From Myxococcus landrumus (GTDB lineage: Bacteria > Myxococcota > Myxococcia > Myxococcales > Myxococcaceae), in the NCBI RefSeq assembly GCF_017301635.1, contig NZ_CP071091.1:5344001-5408000 (forward strand): a stretch of 64,000 nucleotides of DNA. The letters run 5' to 3'. Every line of letters begins with the position of its first letter. The first letter of the stretch is position 1. The notes under the pieces are model-generated. The model saw only the letters and a list, made by a program, of their open reading frames with translations, did not search any database and was not told the origin of the DNA. Made by a program: the position numbers and the translations under genes. This document shows positions 8,300 to 18,209 of the stretch, piece after piece.

Positions 8300-11005
8300 A
8301 TGCGCTGGTCCCCCATCCTCCTCGTCCCCGCGTTGGTCTCACTGCATTGCACCCACGCTCCCGAGACCGCGGCGCCGTCCACGCCCGCGGCCACGGTGGC
8401 CACGACACCCGAGTGGCCCGAAGCCCAGCCCCCCGCGCTGCGGCTCCCCGACACCGTCCGGCCCACCCACTACACGCTGGACCTGAAGCTCATCTCCACG
8501 GAGCAGACCTTCTCCGGCACCGTCACCGTCGAAGTCGACGTGCGCGAGCCGGTGCGCCAGGTCTGGCTGCACGGCCAGGACCTGGAGGTGAGCTCGGCGC
8601 GCATCGAAGCGGGAGCACGCACGTTCGACGCGAAGCCCGTCACCGCGAGCGAGGGACGGCTGGGACTGCTCCTGCCGGAGACGCTGGCCCCGGGCAAGGC
8701 GCGCATCATCATCGCCTTCAGCGGCAAGGTGGACCGCGAGCGCAGCCAGGGCCTCTACTCCGTGGCGGAGGGCGGTCACGACTACTTCTACACGTTCTTC
8801 GAGCCGGTGGACGCGCGCCGCGCCTTCCCGTGCTTCGACGAGCCGGGCTTCAAGGTGCCCTGGAAGCTGCGCTTCACGGTGAAGGACACGGACGTGGCGC
8901 TGGCCAACCACGCCATCGAGTCGAAGGAGGCGCTGCCCGGTGGGCTCCAGCGCGTCACCTTCATCGACAGCAAGCCGATGCCCAGCTACCTGGTCGCCTT
9001 CATGGTGGGCCCGTTCGACGTGGTGGACGCGGGCACCGTGGGACGCAACAAGGCGCCGCTGCGCTTCATCGTCCCCAAGGGCCGGGGCATCGAGACGACC
9101 TATGCGGTCAACGTCACGCCGCGCATCGTCTCCGTGCTGGAGGACTTCTTCGACCAGCCCTACCCCTACGAGAAGCTGGATGTCGCGGTGGTGCCCCGCT
9201 ACTGGGGCACCATGGAGCACCCGGGCCTCGTCGCGCTGGGCCAGCCCCTGACGCTCATCAAGCCCGGCTTCGAGACGATTGAGCGCCGCAAGCGCTACGT
9301 CCACATCGCGGGCCACGAGCTGGGGCACTACTGGTTCGGCAACATCGCCACCTGCCACTGGTGGGATGACATCTGGCTCAACGAGTCGCTGACCTCGTGG
9401 CTGGACCGCAAGCAGATGGATGGCTTCGACGAGAGGTGGGGCTATGGCCAGGAGGCCAGCAACGACAACCGGATGGATGCCATGAACGTGGATGCGCTCG
9501 CCTCCACGCTCCCTGTGCGCAAGCCGGCGACGACGCATGACGCGGTCCTCGGCGCGTTCGACAACTCCACCACCTATGCCAAGGGCGCGGCCCTCCTCGA
9601 CATGCTCGAGGCGTGGATGGGCCCGGAGAAGATGCGCGACATGCTTCGCCTCCATGTCCGCAAGCACGCGTGGAGCACGGTGACGGCGGATGACTTCACC
9701 GGCACGATTGCCGAGGCCGCGGGCCCAGACCTCGCCCGCGCCTTCCGAACCTTCATCGACCAGGCCGGTGTGCCTCGCGTCTCCGCCGAGCTCCAGTGCG
9801 ACGCGGGCAAGGCGCCCCGGCTCAAGCTGTCGCAGGAGCGCTATGTGCCCGCGGGCTCCACGACCTCCACGGCGCAGACCTGGTCCATCCCCGTGTGCGT
9901 GCGTGCCGGTGGACGCACTGGAGACACGCGCGTCTGCCAGATTCTCTCCGAGCGCACGGGGGAGCTGGAGCTGCCGCTCAAGAGCTGCCCCCAGTGGGTG
10001 CTGCTCAACGCGGGCGGCACGGGCTACTACCGCTCCAGCTACACGTCCCGGCAGTTGGCCCAGGTGCTGGCCGCGCCCGAGGACACGCTGAGCATCCCGG
10101 AGCGGCTGTCGCTGCTCGCGGACGCGGAGGCCGCGGCGCGCCGGGGAGACCTGCCGCTCGGTGACGCGCTGAAGCTGGTGCCGGGCACGGCGAAGGACGA
10201 CAACCGCGCCATCGTCGCCGCGGGCGCCAACCTCCTCGGACTGGTGCGGCAGGACCAGCTCACTCCGGCCGAGCGCACGCGCTTCCGCGCCTGGGTGGGC
10301 CGGCTCTACGGGCCTCGTGCCCGGGCCCTGGGTTGGAAGCCTCCCCGGCATGACACCGATGAGGAGCGGCAGATGCGCGCGCTGCTGCTCAGCCTGGCGG
10401 TGGGGATGGGGGACGACGCGGTCCTGGCTCGCGATGCGCGGAAGCTCGCACGGGCGTGGCTGGACAAGCGGGACAGCGTCCACCCGGAGCCCATGCCCCT
10501 GGCGCTGCGGGTCGCCGCGCGGACCTCGGACCGCTCGCTGTTCGACGCGCTCCTGGCGCAGGCGCGCACGGCGACGGACCACAACGAGCGACTCGAGCTG
10601 CTCGCGCCGCTCGCGTTCTTCACGGACCCGGCGCTGGTGCAGGAGTCGCTGGCCCTGGTGAACGGCGGCGAGTTCGAGCTGCGCGACACGTACAAGCTCC
10701 TGGGCGTGTCGTTCTACAAGGTGGATTCGCGCGAGGCCGCGTGGAAGTACTTCCGCGAGAACTTCGACGCGATGGCGGCGCGGGTGCGCTCGGATGACCT
10801 GGGCGCCATCGTCGGGTTCACCAGCCAGCTCTGCGATGAAACCCGGCGCGCGGAGCTGGAGGCGTTCCTGGGGCCCCGCGTGGCGAAGCTGGAGGGGGCG
10901 CCTCACGCGTATGAACAGGCGCTGGAGACCGTGCGGCTGTGCATCGAGGCGGACCGCATCCATCGGCCCAGCGTGCAGGCCTTCCTGAGCCGTCTGCCCC
11001 GCTGA
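8300..11005 (+). CDS. M1-family zinc aminopeptidase
   Basis: Metallo-aminopeptidase that removes N-terminal residues from peptides, 901 residues. The zinc site is HELGH at 339-343 with the third ligand Glu362 in NESL, and the substrate-binding GAMEN loop is represented by GTMEHPG upstream. The N-terminal beta domain (about 50-240) contains FDEPGFK, also typical of M1. Residues 1-18 are hydrophobic and end LVSLHC, so it is exported; His before the Cys makes this a poor lipobox, so lipid attachment is uncertain. The C-terminal half is an ERAP1-C-like helical region. A strong terminator follows immediately. Confidence 0.92.
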   Translation: MRWSPILLVPALVSLHCTHAPETAAPSTPAATVATTPEWPEAQPPALRLPDTVRPTHYTLDLKLISTEQTFSGTVTVEVDVREPVRQVWLHGQDLEVSSARIEAGARTFDAKPVTASEGRLGLLLPETLAPGKARIIIAFSGKVDRERSQGLYSVAEGGHDYFYTFFEPVDARRAFPCFDEPGFKVPWKLRFTVKDTDVALANHAIESKEALPGGLQRVTFIDSKPMPSYLVAFMVGPFDVVDAGTVGRNKAPLRFIVPKGRGIETTYAVNVTPRIVSVLEDFFDQPYPYEKLDVAVVPRYWGTMEHPGLVALGQPLTLIKPGFETIERRKRYVHIAGHELGHYWFGNIATCHWWDDIWLNESLTSWLDRKQMDGFDERWGYGQEASNDNRMDAMNVDALASTLPVRKPATTHDAVLGAFDNSTTYAKGAALLDMLEAWMGPEKMRDMLRLHVRKHAWSTVTADDFTGTIAEAAGPDLARAFRTFIDQAGVPRVSAELQCDAGKAPRLKLSQERYVPAGSTTSTAQTWSIPVCVRAGGRTGDTRVCQILSERTGELELPLKSCPQWVLLNAGGTGYYRSSYTSRQLAQVLAAPEDTLSIPERLSLLADAEAAARRGDLPLGDALKLVPGTAKDDNRAIVAAGANLLGLVRQDQLTPAERTRFRAWVGRLYGPRARALGWKPPRHDTDEERQMRALLLSLAVGMGDDAVLARDARKLARAWLDKRDSVHPEPMPLALRVAARTSDRSLFDALLAQARTATDHNERLELLAPLAFFTDPALVQESLALVNGGEFELRDTYKLLGVSFYKVDSREAAWKYFRENFDAMAARVRSDDLGAIVGFTSQLCDETRRAELEAFLGPRVAKLEGAPHAYEQALETVRLCIEADRIHRPSVQAFLSRLPR

Positions 11006-11014
11006 TTCACTCAA

Positions 11015-11049
11015 GGCTCCCCTCTCCACACGAGGGGAGCCTCCTTTTT
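11015..11049 (+). terminator. Rho-independent terminator
   Basis: A perfect 10 bp stem, GGCTCCCCTC and GAGGGGAGCC, with a 7-base loop, followed by TCCTTTTTC. It starts 9 bp after the aminopeptidase stop. Confidence 0.9.
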
Positions 11050-11118
11050 CGTCGTCCCCTGGACTTCCCACCCGGCAGGCCGTGTACCGGTCGGGCTCGA
11101 GCGCGCTACATCAGTGCC

Positions 11119-11859
11119 ATGTTCGACGCTGGCCGCTATCTCGAACGCATCGGTGCCCAGCCGGGTGCATCGCTGGCCGCGCTGCACCATGCCCATCTGG
11201 AGTCGGTCCCCTTCGAGAACCTGGACATCCACCTGGGCCGGCCCATCCGGCTCGATGTGGACTCGCTGTTCGACAAGGTCGTCGCGCATCGGCGCGGGGG
11301 GTTCTGCTACGAGCTCAACGGCCTGTTCTCGCGGCTGCTGACGTCGCGCGGCTACGCGGTGACGCCGCTGTCCGCGCAAGTGGCCTCCGAGCCCAGGAAC
11401 GGAACCTTCGGTCCGGAGTTCGACCACCTGACGCTCCAGGTGGAGGACGGCGGCGAGCGATGGCTGGTGGATGTCGGCTTCGGGGATGGCTTCCTGGAGC
11501 CCCTGCGCCTGGATGATCGCGGCGTGCAGACGCGCTGCGGTCATGACTTCCGGCTCGTGCCGGAGGGAGAGCGGCTCATCCTCTGGCGCGACCTGGGGAC
11601 CGGATGGGAGGCGCAGTATTCGCTCTCGCTCGTGCCGCGGGCGCTGGGGGACTTCCTGGGCATGTGCCACTACCACCAGACCGCGCCGGACTCCTTCTTC
11701 ACGCAGCGGCGGCTGTGTACGCGGGCCACGCCGAACGGCCGCGTCACGCTCAAGGAAGGCGCGCTCGTGCTGACGCAAGGACGAGAGAAGCAAGAGGTGC
11801 CCGTGGACGAGGAGTCACGAGGACGAGCCCTCGCGGAGCACTTCGGCATCCAGCTTTGA
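11119..11859 (+). CDS. nat: Arylamine N-acetyltransferase
   Basis: Acetyl-CoA dependent N-acetyltransferase for arylamines and hydrazines, 246 residues. The Cys-His-Asp triad is visible: Cys63 in RGGFCYELN, His103 in FDHL and Asp118 in VDVGFGD. The N-terminal YLERIG and SVPFENLDI segments are also characteristic. ATG 11119 gives a protein that starts where NATs normally start; the longer open frame upstream overlaps the terminator of the previous gene and was rejected. It appears monocistronic. In some actinomycetes NATs take part in polyketide or lipid metabolism, but nothing here points to a pathway. Confidence 0.92.
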   Translation: MFDAGRYLERIGAQPGASLAALHHAHLESVPFENLDIHLGRPIRLDVDSLFDKVVAHRRGGFCYELNGLFSRLLTSRGYAVTPLSAQVASEPRNGTFGPEFDHLTLQVEDGGERWLVDVGFGDGFLEPLRLDDRGVQTRCGHDFRLVPEGERLILWRDLGTGWEAQYSLSLVPRALGDFLGMCHYHQTAPDSFFTQRRLCTRATPNGRVTLKEGALVLTQGREKQEVPVDEESRGRALAEHFGIQL

Positions 11860-11982
11860 GGCGCGGGGGGCGTCGTGTCTCCACGGCACTGATGAGCCAG
11901 ACACCCGGCTCGTGAAGCGAGTTGGGTGAAGGGAGAGGCTGCGCCCGCCCTTCCCCATCTCAATCACAGACAACCAACCCGC

Positions 11983-12960
11983 TCAGGGCTTCTGGCTCGC
12001 CGCCCGCATCCGCTCGAAGCCTTGGATGTACTCCTCCAGCGTCCCCAGGCCCACGGCCTTGCGGCGGGCATCCACCCCCGCGGGGTCCTCGAGCGTCTTG
12101 GGCACCATGCGCCCATTCACCTCTTCCAACTGCGTCCCATAGCGCTGCGGCTTGCCGGTGTTCACCGCCACGCGGTCCGTCAGGTACGCGAGGTTCTTCG
12201 CCGAGCCCTCGCCCCGCGCCACCGCCTTCTCCAACATCGGCAGCACCTCCGACTGGAACGCCACGTCCTGGTCCGCGTGCTGGACCAACAGCCACGCCGC
12301 GAACGAGCCGCGAACGCCCACCACCTCGTGCCCCGGCCACCCCGCCTTCGCGATGATGCCCTTCAGCCACACCGTGTTGCGCGCATCCACTTCCCGCAAC
12401 TTCGCCTTCGCCGCCTCGTCCTTGAAGTTCGAGGCCATCAGCGCATTGCGCACTTCCTGGTCCTCATCCATCCGCCGCAACAACTCATCCCGAAGCTCCG
12501 GGTTCGCGGCCTCGTACAGCTTCGCCTCCGCGGTGGCCACCTTCTGCTCCAACGGCGCGTACCCCGGCAGCTCCCGGAGGCTGACCAGGTCCGGGTCGCT
12601 CTTCATGTGCTTCGCGTTGTCGAAGCCCTCATCCACCGCGCGCCCCAGCCACACCAACGCCTCATCCGGCGCCTTCGCCAACGCCGCCGCACACGCCGCG
12701 TTGTAGGCCAGGTCCTTCGTCCTCACCCCGCCCTCCCACGCCACCCGATACAACGGCAACGACGGCTCCGACTCCCCCCTGCGCGACAACCCGTCCGCCT
12801 CCGCCGCCGCCTTGCGCGCCTCCGGCGTGGCCTCCACCGTCAGCGGCGGAGCCTTCTGCACCCCCACCTCCGACGTCCCGGAAGACTCGGGAGCAGCCCC
12901 ACCCCCATGCGCACAGGCAACCAGGTTCAACGCGGCCAGCAGGACGACAAGACGACGCAT
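11983..12960 (-). CDS. DUF6624-like lipoprotein with TPR-like N-terminal region
   Basis: A 325-residue lipoprotein: the signal ends in LNLVACA with the lipobox Cys at 16. After a Gly/Ser/Pro linker, residues 50-130 contain helical repeats (NAACAAALAKAPDEALVWLGRAV), a TPR-like pattern. The C-terminal 170 residues carry ARNTVWLKGIIAKAGWPG, AAWLLVQHADQD, DRVAVNTGKPQRYGTQ, which I associate with the DUF6624 family. Function is unknown. It is divergent from the large transglutaminase-like gene, with a 277 bp gap. Confidence 0.72.
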   Translation of the reverse strand: MRRLVVLLAALNLVACAHGGGAAPESSGTSEVGVQKAPPLTVEATPEARKAAAEADGLSRRGESEPSLPLYRVAWEGGVRTKDLAYNAACAAALAKAPDEALVWLGRAVDEGFDNAKHMKSDPDLVSLRELPGYAPLEQKVATAEAKLYEAANPELRDELLRRMDEDQEVRNALMASNFKDEAAKAKLREVDARNTVWLKGIIAKAGWPGHEVVGVRGSFAAWLLVQHADQDVAFQSEVLPMLEKAVARGEGSAKNLAYLTDRVAVNTGKPQRYGTQLEEVNGRMVPKTLEDPAGVDARRKAVGLGTLEEYIQGFERMRAASQKP

Positions 12961-13237
12961 GGGAGCTCCCTGGGTAGCAGATGACCTTCACACCCCAGGA
13001 GTGACCCAGGGATCGTGGCGGCGCACTCTAGTCATGATTTTCTCGATTTCCCACCTGGAGACCTACCCAGACCTACCTCGCCCCCTCGCGCCTCCAGAGA
13101 GGCGTTTTCGGTTGCCTGTCCGCCATCCGGGGCCCCATGCAGGGGAAGGCCCGGGAGGGTTTGCCTGTTCATCGGCGTCGGCGCCCTGGAATGCTGGGGC
13201 CCGACGCTCCACACGCATGTCGCACCGAGGAGAACGG

Positions 13238-16200
13238 ATGTCCCGCTTCACATGGCTGGCCGCAGTCGTCGTGCTCACCTGTCCCCTGTGGGCGCAGGCT
13301 CGGCCCGCGGCGGACGAGACGGCCCGGACCTATGCGGCCGAGGCGATGAAGCAGGCCGCCTCTCCTCGCGCCGCCGCGAGCCTCCTGCGACTCCACTCCC
13401 TGGTCGACGAAGTCGAGGACCTCACCCCGCTGGTGAGCACCTACGCTTACGTCGCCTCGCGCCGGCAGTTCGACGCGAACACCCGCGCCACCGCGCAGCT
13501 GCTCCTGCTCGACACCGAGCGCGCCCGAGGCCGCCTGGTGCGCGCCAACGAGGTGAAGCAGTCCATGGGCTTCGTCGGCGACTACTTCGTCGTCGGCGGC
13601 TTCGACAACGAGGGCAAGTCCGGCTGTGACACCGACTTCGGCCCGGAGAGCCCCACCCTGGACCTCACCGCCAGCTTCCCCGGCGCCAAGGGCCGCCAGG
13701 TGTCCTGGCACAAGCTCACCGCGAACACCGCGGATGGCTACGTGGACCTCGCCAGCTCCGTGCGCCCCAACCGCGAGGCCGTCGCCTACGCCGTCACCTG
13801 GCTGGAGTCCTCGCAGGAGACGCGCGTGGCCCTGGGCCTGGGCACCTCCGGCGCCTTCCGCCTGTGGGTGAACGGGCAGCTCGCCGCGAAGGAAGACCGC
13901 TACAACCTGCCCCGCCCGGACCAGTCCCGCGTGTCCGTGAAGCTGCGCAAGGGCCTCAACCGCGTGCTCCTCAAGGTCTGCCAGGAGAACGGCCCGCTGG
14001 GCTTCTACCTGCGCCAGGAGTCCTTCTCCGTCCGAGCCACCCTGCCCGCCAAGGTCCCCGCCCTGGAGCGCGGCGCCTCCCCCGCGCCCCAGGTGCTGCC
14101 CACGCTCACCACCGCGCTGCGCGCCCTGGTGGAGAAGAAGCCGGATGACCCGCAGCTGCGCGCCGACTACGCGCGCGTCCTCGGCTTCTACCGGGGCTTC
14201 GACGACCGCGAGCACACCGCCACCGTGGAGGCCGCGCTCGCCGCGGAGCAGGCCCCCAAGGACGCGCGCCTGCAACTGCTCGCCGCCAGCCTCCAGCGCG
14301 ATGACCTGAACGAGCGCCGCCGCTTCATCGAGGCCGCCATCGCCGCGGACCCCACGCTGTCCGACGCCCGCGTCGCCCTGGCGGACCACGAGCTGGAGCG
14401 CGGCCACCCCGAGCGCGTGCTGGAGCTCGTCGCCCCCGTGCTGGAGAAGACGCCGGACGACGCCCCCGCGCGGCTGGTGCTCGCGCGCGCGTACGAGGCC
14501 CTGGGCGAGCGTCCCCGCGCACAGGCCCTCGTCGAGGAGGCCTTCCGCTATCAGCCCCGGCTGCCGCGCGTGGTGCGCTCCGCCGCGCAGGTGTCCCGTC
14601 AACTGGGCCGCAACCGCGAGGCCATGGACCGCATGCGCGTCGTGCTGGCCCTGCGCTTCGATGACACCGGCACGCGCCGCTCGCTGGCCGCGCTGCTGGC
14701 GGACTCCGGAGAGGTGGAGGCCGCCGAGCGCGAGTATTCGCAGCTCGTCACCCTCAACCCGTTCGACAACGGCGCGCGCGTGAGGCTGGCGGAGCTCAAG
14801 GCCAGCAACGGCGCGGTGGAGCCCGCCGTGGCCCTCTTCCGCGAGGCCCGCGAGCTGTCCCCGGATGAGCCGGAGGTCTACGAGCGCGAGGGCCGCGCCC
14901 TGCTCGCCGCCGGTCGCCGCGAGCCCGCGCTGGCCGCCTTCGAGCGCTCGCTGGTGCTGCGCCCGCAGAACCCCGGCCTGAAGGAAGCCCTGCGCGCCCT
15001 CAAGGGCGAGGGCACCGGCGCCGGCATGCAGCACCTGGTGGACGCCAAGCCCCTGGCCAAGGAGGCCGAGGCGTACGTCCACGAGGACGCCATCTACCTG
15101 GTCGACAACACCTACGTGCACGTCCAGAAGAGCGGCCTGTCCAGCCGCATGACGCAGATGGTGGTGAAGGTGCAGAACGCGCGCGGCGTGGACGCGTTCC
15201 GGACCATGCCCATCACCTACTCACCGGACCGCCAGGAGGTGCGCGTGCTGCGCGCCCGGGTGACGAAGACGGACGGCTCCGTGGTGGAGAGCTACGGCGA
15301 GAACGACCGCAACATCAACGAGCCGTGGACGGGCATGTACTACGACGCCCGCGCCAAGGTGCTCTCGTTCCCGTCGCTGGCCGCCGGTGACACACTGGAA
15401 GTGACGTACCGCCTGGACGACACCGCGCAGGAGAACCTGCTGTCGGACTACTGGGGCGATGTGGAGAGCGTGCAGGGCGTCTATCCCAAGCTGCGCTTCC
15501 AGTACCTGGTGGAGATGCCCAAGGAGCGCCCGCTGTACTGGAACAAGAGCCAGCAGGGCGGCGTGGAGAGCGCGCAGGAGTCGCTCGAGAGCGGGCGCGT
15601 GCTCTACCGCTGGAACGCGAAGCACGTGGCCAAGGTGGTGCCGGAGCCGGGCATGCCGGGCTGGGCGGAAGTCGCGCAGAACCTCCACGTCTCCACGTAC
15701 CAGACGTGGGACCAGGTGGGCCGCTACTGGTGGGGCCTGGTGAGGGACCAGCTCCAGCCCAACGCGGAGCTGCGCCAGACGGTGGACCAGGTGCTCCAGG
15801 GCGTGGACCGGAAGAACGAGCTGGCCGTCGTGCGCGCCATCTACAACTTCGTCGTCACCAACACGCGCTACGTCGCGCTGGAGTTCGGCATCCACGGCTT
15901 CAAGCCCTACCGCGTCGACCGGGTGCTGGCGCGGCGCTTCGGTGACTGCAAGGACAAGGCGAGCCTCATCCACTCCATGCTGCGCGTCGCGGGCGTGGAC
16001 AGCCGGCTGGTGCTGCTGCGCATGCGCAACCTGGGCGCGCTCGACGCGGAGCCCGCGAGCCTCGCGGCCTTCAACCACGCGATTGCGTATGTCCCCAAGT
16101 TTGACTTGTACCTGGATGGCACCGCGGAGTTCCACGGCGCCAAGGAGCTGCCCAGCGCGGACCGCGTGGCCAACGTCCTGGTGGTGGAGCCCGACGGCAA

Positions 16201-16897
16201 GAGCACCTTCCTCACCACGCCCGAGGCCAAGGCGGAGGACAACGCCACCAGCCTGAAGATGAGCGTGGCGCTGCGCCCCGACGGCAGCGCGCAAGTCACC
16301 GGCAAGAGCTCCGTGAGCGGCCAGACGGCGCCGGAGTACCGCCGCGCGTACCGCCCGGAGGCCACGCGCAAGTCCACCTTCGAGCGCGCGTGGGCGCAGA
16401 GCTTCCCCGGGCTCACGGTGAACGAAGTGTCGCTGAGCGACACCACGCGGCTGGACGACGACGTGTCCATGGACTTCCAGATGAGCATCCCGCGCTACTC
16501 GGAGGTGCTGCCCAACGGCGTGCGCTTCCTGCCCTTCGGCACGGGCCGCACCTACCAGCAGGCCTTCGCGCCGCTGGCCGAGCGCCGCTTCGACCTGGTG
16601 ATGCAGAGCCCGTGGGTGAACACGTTCGACCTCACCTACACGCTGCCCGCGGGCTGGTCCGTGACGGAGATGCCCCAGGCGGTGGATGAGTCGACGCCCT
16701 TCGGCCGCCTCCGCATGAACTTCCGCGTGGAAGACGGCAAGCTCATCGCCGACGGAGAGGTGATGCTCTCCGTCGCGCGCGTGAAGGCGGAGGAGTACCC
16801 CGCGTTCAGGGACTTCCTCGGCCGGGTGGACCGCGCCTTCGGGCGCCGGGTCCTCATCCAGGGCCCCACCGGCCGCACCGCGTCGCTCACGCGGTAG
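13238..16897 (+). CDS. Exported TPR / DUF3857 / transglutaminase-like protein
   Basis: A 1219-residue exported protein. ATG 13238 was chosen because GAGGAGA lies five bases upstream and a signal peptide (ending WAQARPAA) follows. After a jelly-roll-like N-terminal part, residues about 300-580 contain TPR repeats, followed by a DUF3857 beta domain and a transglutaminase-like core. The catalytic triad is intact: Cys904 in GDCKDKAS, His947 in FNHAI and Asp960 in YLDGT. Such proteins are typically periplasmic, and the core could act as a protease-like or amide-transfer enzyme; the substrate is unknown. A paralogue of the same architecture at 54341-58117 has lost the Cys and His. Confidence 0.85.
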   Translation: MSRFTWLAAVVVLTCPLWAQARPAADETARTYAAEAMKQAASPRAAASLLRLHSLVDEVEDLTPLVSTYAYVASRRQFDANTRATAQLLLLDTERARGRLVRANEVKQSMGFVGDYFVVGGFDNEGKSGCDTDFGPESPTLDLTASFPGAKGRQVSWHKLTANTADGYVDLASSVRPNREAVAYAVTWLESSQETRVALGLGTSGAFRLWVNGQLAAKEDRYNLPRPDQSRVSVKLRKGLNRVLLKVCQENGPLGFYLRQESFSVRATLPAKVPALERGASPAPQVLPTLTTALRALVEKKPDDPQLRADYARVLGFYRGFDDREHTATVEAALAAEQAPKDARLQLLAASLQRDDLNERRRFIEAAIAADPTLSDARVALADHELERGHPERVLELVAPVLEKTPDDAPARLVLARAYEALGERPRAQALVEEAFRYQPRLPRVVRSAAQVSRQLGRNREAMDRMRVVLALRFDDTGTRRSLAALLADSGEVEAAEREYSQLVTLNPFDNGARVRLAELKASNGAVEPAVALFREARELSPDEPEVYEREGRALLAAGRREPALAAFERSLVLRPQNPGLKEALRALKGEGTGAGMQHLVDAKPLAKEAEAYVHEDAIYLVDNTYVHVQKSGLSSRMTQMVVKVQNARGVDAFRTMPITYSPDRQEVRVLRARVTKTDGSVVESYGENDRNINEPWTGMYYDARAKVLSFPSLAAGDTLEVTYRLDDTAQENLLSDYWGDVESVQGVYPKLRFQYLVEMPKERPLYWNKSQQGGVESAQESLESGRVLYRWNAKHVAKVVPEPGMPGWAEVAQNLHVSTYQTWDQVGRYWWGLVRDQLQPNAELRQTVDQVLQGVDRKNELAVVRAIYNFVVTNTRYVALEFGIHGFKPYRVDRVLARRFGDCKDKASLIHSMLRVAGVDSRLVLLRMRNLGALDAEPASLAAFNHAIAYVPKFDLYLDGTAEFHGAKELPSADRVANVLVVEPDGKSTFLTTPEAKAEDNATSLKMSVALRPDGSAQVTGKSSVSGQTAPEYRRAYRPEATRKSTFERAWAQSFPGLTVNEVSLSDTTRLDDDVSMDFQMSIPRYSEVLPNGVRFLPFGTGRTYQQAFAPLAERRFDLVMQSPWVNTFDLTYTLPAGWSVTEMPQAVDESTPFGRLRMNFRVEDGKLIADGEVMLSVARVKAEEYPAFRDFLGRVDRAFGRRVLIQGPTGRTASLTR

Positions 16898-16921
16898 CCG
16901 CACCGAGGGGGGCCGGTCACC

Positions 16922-18130
16922 TCACTGGCCAGGCCCCCGCGTCACGAAGGTGGTGGCGACGATGCGGTCGGCGATGGCCGGCCGCTCCTGCCCCATGTGC
17001 AGCGTGTTCACCGAGTAGACCAGGCGCCGGCGCAAGTCCCGCGTCGCGCCCATGCCGTTGTTGTAGCCGTGCCGGTCCCCGCTCTTGCCCCACAGCGTGA
17101 GCCCGTTGACGGGGATGCGCGTCAGGCCCGCGCTGTACATCGCGCGGCCTCCGCCCGCGAAGGGCACGTCCGGCACGGTGAACATCTCCTCGAGCTGCTC
17201 GGGCGGCACCAGCCGTCCCCGGAAGAGCGCGCAGAGGAAGGTGTCCAGGTCGGCCGTGGTCGAAATCATCTCCCCCGCGGCCCAGGGGATGGACTGGTTC
17301 GCCTCCGTGACGTCGATGAGGCGCACCGAGCCGTCGCCCTGGGTGACGGCCTCATAGCCTCGGACGTGGGGGCCCGGAATCGTGGGGTCATTGCCCGGCA
17401 CGGACGTGTCGTTCAGCTCCAGCGGGAGGAGGATGCGCTCGCGCACCGCGTGGCCATAGGGCCGGCCCGTCACCTTCTCGATGAGCAGCCCCGCGACGAG
17501 GTAGCCGATGTTGCCGTACTCCTGCCGCGTGCCCGGCTCGAAGCGCCGCTCCTGCTCCAGCGACAGCGACACCAGCTCCCGGGGCGTGAAGCGGCGGAAG
17601 CGGTTCTCGAAGAACCACTCGGGGTCCTTCGTCGGCAGCGGCACTCCTGGCAGGCCGTGCGTGTGGTTGAGGAGCTGGCGCACCGTGACGGGGCCGTAAT
17701 CCAGTGGCAACAGTCCCGGCAGATAGTGTTGCACGGGCCGGTCCAGGTCCACGCGTCGCTCCGCGGCGAGCTGCAACACCACGGTGGCGGTGAAGGTCTT
17801 GGTGATGCTGCCGATGCGGAAGCGCGCGTTCTTGGGCACGGGCGCCCCCGAGTGGACATCCGCCACCCCGGAGCTGCCCAGCCAGCGGCCCGCGGAGCCC
17901 TCGATGCGGACCTGCGCCGCCGTCACCGCCGAATCCGGCAGTCCCGACAGCATCTGCCGCAGCGCCTCGCGGTTCAGCGGAGCCAGGGGGGACCGGCCCT
18001 GCTCCAACGCCAGTTCGCCGGACTCCAGGTCGTGGTTGACGGCCTCGTCACCGAGACCGCAGCCCGTCCCCGAGAAGCTCACCACCAGCACCGCTGCCCC
18101 TACCCGCAACCCACGACGCGGGATATCCAT
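16922..18130 (-). CDS. Serine hydrolase lipoprotein, beta-lactamase/D,D-peptidase family
   Basis: Class C beta-lactamase-like serine hydrolase (PF00144), 402 residues. The lipobox is SGTGC with Cys24. The catalytic set is SITK (Ser108-Lys111), the Tyr motif YGN, and a KSG-like box in WGKSGDRHGYNN. This family includes D-Ala-D-Ala carboxypeptidases, esterases and peptidases, so a penicillinase role should not be assumed; the lipoprotein location suggests the envelope. It converges on the transglutaminase-like gene with a 24 bp gap. Confidence 0.87.
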   Translation of the reverse strand: MDIPRRGLRVGAAVLVVSFSGTGCGLGDEAVNHDLESGELALEQGRSPLAPLNREALRQMLSGLPDSAVTAAQVRIEGSAGRWLGSSGVADVHSGAPVPKNARFRIGSITKTFTATVVLQLAAERRVDLDRPVQHYLPGLLPLDYGPVTVRQLLNHTHGLPGVPLPTKDPEWFFENRFRRFTPRELVSLSLEQERRFEPGTRQEYGNIGYLVAGLLIEKVTGRPYGHAVRERILLPLELNDTSVPGNDPTIPGPHVRGYEAVTQGDGSVRLIDVTEANQSIPWAAGEMISTTADLDTFLCALFRGRLVPPEQLEEMFTVPDVPFAGGGRAMYSAGLTRIPVNGLTLWGKSGDRHGYNNGMGATRDLRRRLVYSVNTLHMGQERPAIADRIVATTFVTRGPGQ

Positions 18131-18209
18131 GTTGTCTCATCTCCGTCAGCGAATCCGGCCCTGAGACCCCAACACCCGTCGGGGGCGAGACTGTCACCTA
18201 CCCCCCGAG

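Noticed and set aside
8339-11071. 910-residue minus-strand open frame opposite the aminopeptidase
   Set aside because: It is a high-G+C shadow: no ribosome binding site, low-complexity His/Arg/Gly composition, and the plus frame carries the HELGH zinc motif.
13169-15121. 650-residue minus-strand frame opposite the TPR/transglutaminase gene
   Set aside because: Gln/Gly/Ala-rich shadow; the TPR repeats are on the plus strand.
16922-18130. Calling the serine hydrolase a beta-lactamase resistance gene
   Set aside because: The motifs fit the broad PF00144 family; no evidence for antibiotic hydrolysis.
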